From positions 1-64,000 of the forward strand of contig UQIF01000001.1 of the NCBI GenBank assembly GCA_900540955.1: a stretch of DNA of 64,000 bases, in the 5' to 3' direction. Below, piece after piece: positions 61,499 to 64,000 of this stretch; position 1 is the stretch's first letter, and the number at the start of each line of letters is the position of its first letter. Below the pieces are notes generated by a model that searched no databases, was not told the origin of the DNA, and saw nothing but the letters and a program-made list of their open reading frames with translations. The stretch is from an uncultured Olsenella sp. (lineage in GTDB: Bacteria > Actinomycetota > Coriobacteriia > Coriobacteriales > Atopobiaceae). The translations under genes were made by a program, and so were the position numbers.

Positions 61499-62017
61499 TT
61501 GGCCGCGCAGCTCAAAACCACGCCCGTGTCCCGCCGCCTCGGTCTCTTCGCCGGGGCGGCGGCCCTCGTGGTCGCGCTCGACCAGCTCGCCAAGGTGTGG
61601 GCCCGCGCGTCGCTCACCCCCGGCTCGCCCGTCACCCTCGTTCCACACGTGATGGACCTCTCGCTCGTGTACAACACCGGCGCGGCGTTCTCGATGGGGG
61701 AGGGCAAGGGCATGCTGTTCGTGCTCATCGCCGCCGTCATCACCGCCGCCTGCGCCGCCATGGCGTACAAGGAGGAGACGCTCCCGTCGCCCCTCGCCGC
61801 CACCCTCGGCTGCGTGGCGGGCGGCGGCATCGGCAACGCTATCGACCGCGTCGTGGCCGGCCGCGTCACCGACTTCTTTGCCACCACCTTCATGGACTTC
61901 GCCGTCTTCAACGTCGCCGACATCTTCATCACGTGCGGCGTAGTGGTTGCGTTCGTTCTCTGGGTCCGTTGGGACAAGGAGCGCGAGGCGGCCGAAGCTG
62001 GCTCTGAGGTCAACTGA
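61499..62017 (+). CDS. lspA: Lipoprotein signal peptidase (SPase II)
   Basis: 172 residues from TTG 61499, with AGGAG overlapping the ileS stop. Four membrane helices; conserved LVYNTGAAFS, and the catalytic aspartates in GNAIDRVVAGRVTDFF and FNVADIFI. It would process the binding lipoprotein described above. Confidence 0.95.
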   Translation: MAAQLKTTPVSRRLGLFAGAAALVVALDQLAKVWARASLTPGSPVTLVPHVMDLSLVYNTGAAFSMGEGKGMLFVLIAAVITAACAAMAYKEETLPSPLAATLGCVAGGGIGNAIDRVVAGRVTDFFATTFMDFAVFNVADIFITCGVVVAFVLWVRWDKEREAAEAGSEVN

Positions 62018-62018
62018 T

Positions 62019-63044
62019 ATGGGCAAGCGCATCGTGAACCTGCTCGTCGGGCCCGAGTCCGACGGCATGAGGCTTGACGCCTTCCTCGCCGCGGCCGATG
62101 GCATGCCCTCTCGCTCGGCGTGCGCCAAGCTCGTCGAGGCCGGCTCCGTCCAGATAAACACCTGCCCCGCGACCTCGAAGTCCGAGAAGGTGCTGCTCGG
62201 CGACCGCGTCCAGGCAGAGGTCGAGGACGCCCCGGCCGATGCGGGCGGGCTTCTTGCCCCCAATCCCTACATCCCGCTCGACGTTCGCTTTGAGGACGAC
62301 TACCTGCTCGTCATATCCAAGCAGGAGGGCCTCGTGTGCCACCCGAGCCCGGGGCATGTGGACGACACACTCGCCAACGCGCTCGTCGCCCGCTGCGGCT
62401 ACGAGCACCTGGGCATGCTCCAGGGGGAAGAGCGCCCCGGCATCGTGCATCGGCTCGACATGGACACCTCCGGCCTTATGGTCGCCGCCAAGGACGACGC
62501 AACGCAGAAGGCGCTGCAGGACCTCATCCGCATGCGCGTGCTCGACCGCCGCTACATCACGCTGGTCCACGGCTACGTCGCCCGCGATGAGGACACCATC
62601 GTCACGGGCATCGCCCGCTCGACCCGCGACCGCCTTCGCATGGCCGTCTCCGACGTCCCCGGGGCGCGCGAGGCCATCACCACCTATCGAACGCTCGAGC
62701 GTTTCGAGGCGGGCACCCGCGACGAGGGCTACAGCCTGCTCGAGTGCCACCTCTACACTGGCCGGACGCACCAGATCCGCGTGCATATGCGCCACACGGG
62801 GCACCCGCTCGTGGGCGACCAGCTCTACGGGCGCGGCGACGACCGCGTGAACCTCGGGCTGCGCAGGCAGTTCCTCCACTCGTGGAGCATCGCCTTCGAC
62901 CACCCGGCTACCGGGGAGCGAATCGAGCGATGCGACCGACTGCCCGACGACCTTCTCGCTATACTTAATCAAATAGGGGAGCGCTCCATGGGGCGCACCG
63001 AGGCCGGCGAGCGTATCTGCCCGCTGCTCGGCTGCGACGGCTAG
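62019..63044 (+). CDS. rluD: RluA/RluD-family 23S rRNA pseudouridine synthase
   Basis: 341 residues. N-terminal S4 domain (MRLDAFLAAADGMPSRSACAKLVEAGSVQIN), then the synthase domain with catalytic Asp in GIVHRLDMDTSGLMV, and TGRTHQIRVHM. It starts one base after the lspA stop; lspA-rluD is a common pair. Assignment to RluD specifically is by context and length. The C-terminus has a short extension beyond the catalytic fold. Confidence 0.92.
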   Translation: MGKRIVNLLVGPESDGMRLDAFLAAADGMPSRSACAKLVEAGSVQINTCPATSKSEKVLLGDRVQAEVEDAPADAGGLLAPNPYIPLDVRFEDDYLLVISKQEGLVCHPSPGHVDDTLANALVARCGYEHLGMLQGEERPGIVHRLDMDTSGLMVAAKDDATQKALQDLIRMRVLDRRYITLVHGYVARDEDTIVTGIARSTRDRLRMAVSDVPGAREAITTYRTLERFEAGTRDEGYSLLECHLYTGRTHQIRVHMRHTGHPLVGDQLYGRGDDRVNLGLRRQFLHSWSIAFDHPATGERIERCDRLPDDLLAILNQIGERSMGRTEAGERICPLLGCDG

Positions 63045-63089
63045 GGCGCACTTCTGACCTGTCTGACGTCACACGAGGAGCTCTCAAAC

Positions 63090-64000
63090 ATGATGCTCAA
63101 CAAGCTCGGCCTCACGCCGATCGTGATATTCAACCTGATCATCTGGCTCTTCTTCACGCTCGCGTACTTCTATCAGATCGTCTACATCGTCCGCGTGCTC
63201 ATGCGCGGCACGGTCAAGCTGCCCGAGGCAAAGAAGAACCACCGTTATGCCTTCTTCATCGCCGCCCACAACGAGGAGGCCGTCATCGGCAACCTCGTGC
63301 GCTCTATCCTTTCTCAGGACTACCCGCGCGAGCTCGTCGATTGCTTCGTCGTGTGCGACGCCTGCACCGACAACACCCACGCCGAGGCCGAGGCCGCTGG
63401 GGCCATCACCTGGGACCGCAACGACCTCGCGCGCAAGGGCAAGAGCTGGGTCATGGACTACGGCTTCGACCGCATCTTGAATGAGTACGGTGACAAGTAC
63501 GAGGCGTTCATCGTCATGGACGCCGACAACATCATCGCGCCCGACTACCTGAAGATCATGAACCAGGCCTTCGACGCCGGCTACCTCGTCTGCACGAGCT
63601 ACCGCAACTCCAAGAACTTCGACTCGAGCTGGATCAGCTCCGCCTACGCCACCTGGTTTTTGCGCGAGGCCCGCTTCCTCAACAACGCGCGCATGATGGT
63701 CGGCACGAGCTGCGCCATCTCCGGCTCTGGCTGGATGGTCTCCGAGAAGATCGTTCGCGGCATGCACGGCTGGGACTTCCACACCCTGACCGAGGACATC
63801 CAGTTCTCCACGTTCTGCTGCGCGCACAACGTTCAGATCGGTTTTGCCCCGGCGGAGTTCTTCGACGAGCAGCCGCTCACCTTCAAGGCGTCCTGGACCC
63901 AGCGCATGCGCTGGACCAAGGGCTTCTACCAGGTGTTCTTCTCGTACGGCCGTGACCTTGTCAAGGGCATCCGCAAGGGTCAGTTCGCCTCGTACGACAT
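63090..64000 (+). CDS. Membrane glycosyltransferase family 2 (partial, runs off the window)
   Basis: From ATG 63090 (GAGGAG nine bases upstream) the frame is open to the right edge, 303 codons. An N-terminal membrane helix (ITPIV-like, about 10-35) is followed by a GT-A domain: FFIAAHNEEAVIGNLV, the nucleotide-metal Asp in VCDACTDN, VMDADN, the acceptor-site TEDIQFS, and QRMRW as the Q/RxxRW motif of processive synthases. It resembles cellulose-synthase-like or polysaccharide-forming enzymes. Product sugar is unknown. Confidence 0.9.
   Translation, partial: MMLNKLGLTPIVIFNLIIWLFFTLAYFYQIVYIVRVLMRGTVKLPEAKKNHRYAFFIAAHNEEAVIGNLVRSILSQDYPRELVDCFVVCDACTDNTHAEAEAAGAITWDRNDLARKGKSWVMDYGFDRILNEYGDKYEAFIVMDADNIIAPDYLKIMNQAFDAGYLVCTSYRNSKNFDSSWISSAYATWFLREARFLNNARMMVGTSCAISGSGWMVSEKIVRGMHGWDFHTLTEDIQFSTFCCAHNVQIGFAPAEFFDEQPLTFKASWTQRMRWTKGFYQVFFSYGRDLVKGIRKGQFASYD

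Noticed and set aside
58601..62263. 1220-codon open frame on the minus strand
   Set aside because: It is a shadow of ileS, lspA and rluD; high GC removes stops in the opposite frame. The translation is Val/Gly/Leu/Asp-rich without motifs.

Overview
The window is high-GC DNA, with an AT-rich pocket at about 235-500. Gene density, L28/L32 proteins with Cys pairs, frequent GTG/TTG starts and the housekeeping gene order suggest a Coriobacteriia (Collinsella-like) gut actinobacterium. That assignment is my inference; no 16S rRNA or tRNA gene is present.

Layout. 1-7000: the end of rpsA, a decayed 5' copy of a peptide-binding protein gene, then a complete oligopeptide ABC importer (binding lipoprotein, two permeases, two ATPases). 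7000-16000: peptide catabolism (PepT, an M42 aminopeptidase, a C69 dipeptidase, an M20 hydrolase) with a membrane zinc-ribbon protein, a hemolysin III homologue, a small membrane protein and a DAHP synthase. 15.7-19.9 kb: a MarR regulator with a heterodimeric ABC exporter. 19.9-26.9 kb is the accessory part: four clusters of a 23-24 bp inverted/direct repeat (three here, one at 10.2 kb), a 5'-truncated pseudogene, its intact zinc-ribbon/membrane paralogue, a Ser/Thr kinase, a frameshifted FHA gene and two tiny genes. 27-44 kb is core: HAD-thiamine pyrophosphokinase fusion, rpmB, Asp23, FakA-like DAK protein, recG, rsmD, coaD, a coiled-coil protein, yceD, rpmF, plsX, acpP, rnc, smc, ftsY, ffh. 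44-49.3 kb: a HicAB toxin-antitoxin pair, a sortase-anchored thioester/VaFE adhesin and an L,D-transpeptidase. 49.4-64 kb: a SpoU methyltransferase, ftsH, class III fbp, glmS, galU, a nucleoside deaminase, an ileS T-box, ileS-lspA-rluD and a partial membrane glycosyltransferase.

How they work together. The importer and four peptidases form a coherent peptide uptake and degradation block. The plsX-acpP-rnc-smc-ftsY-ffh run joins lipid synthesis, RNA processing, chromosome organisation and SRP targeting. fbp, glmS and galU supply envelope sugar precursors.

Most unusual signals. (1) The repeat family with a constant TAAGAAA end and a core that differs between clusters, found beside truncated genes. 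(2) Two long hairpins sharing an imperfect inner block while their outer and apical helices are unrelated in sequence but still perfectly paired. (3) A tandem duplication that carries a leader element with the binding-protein gene. (4) An ileS T-box whose T-box sequence departs from the usual form.
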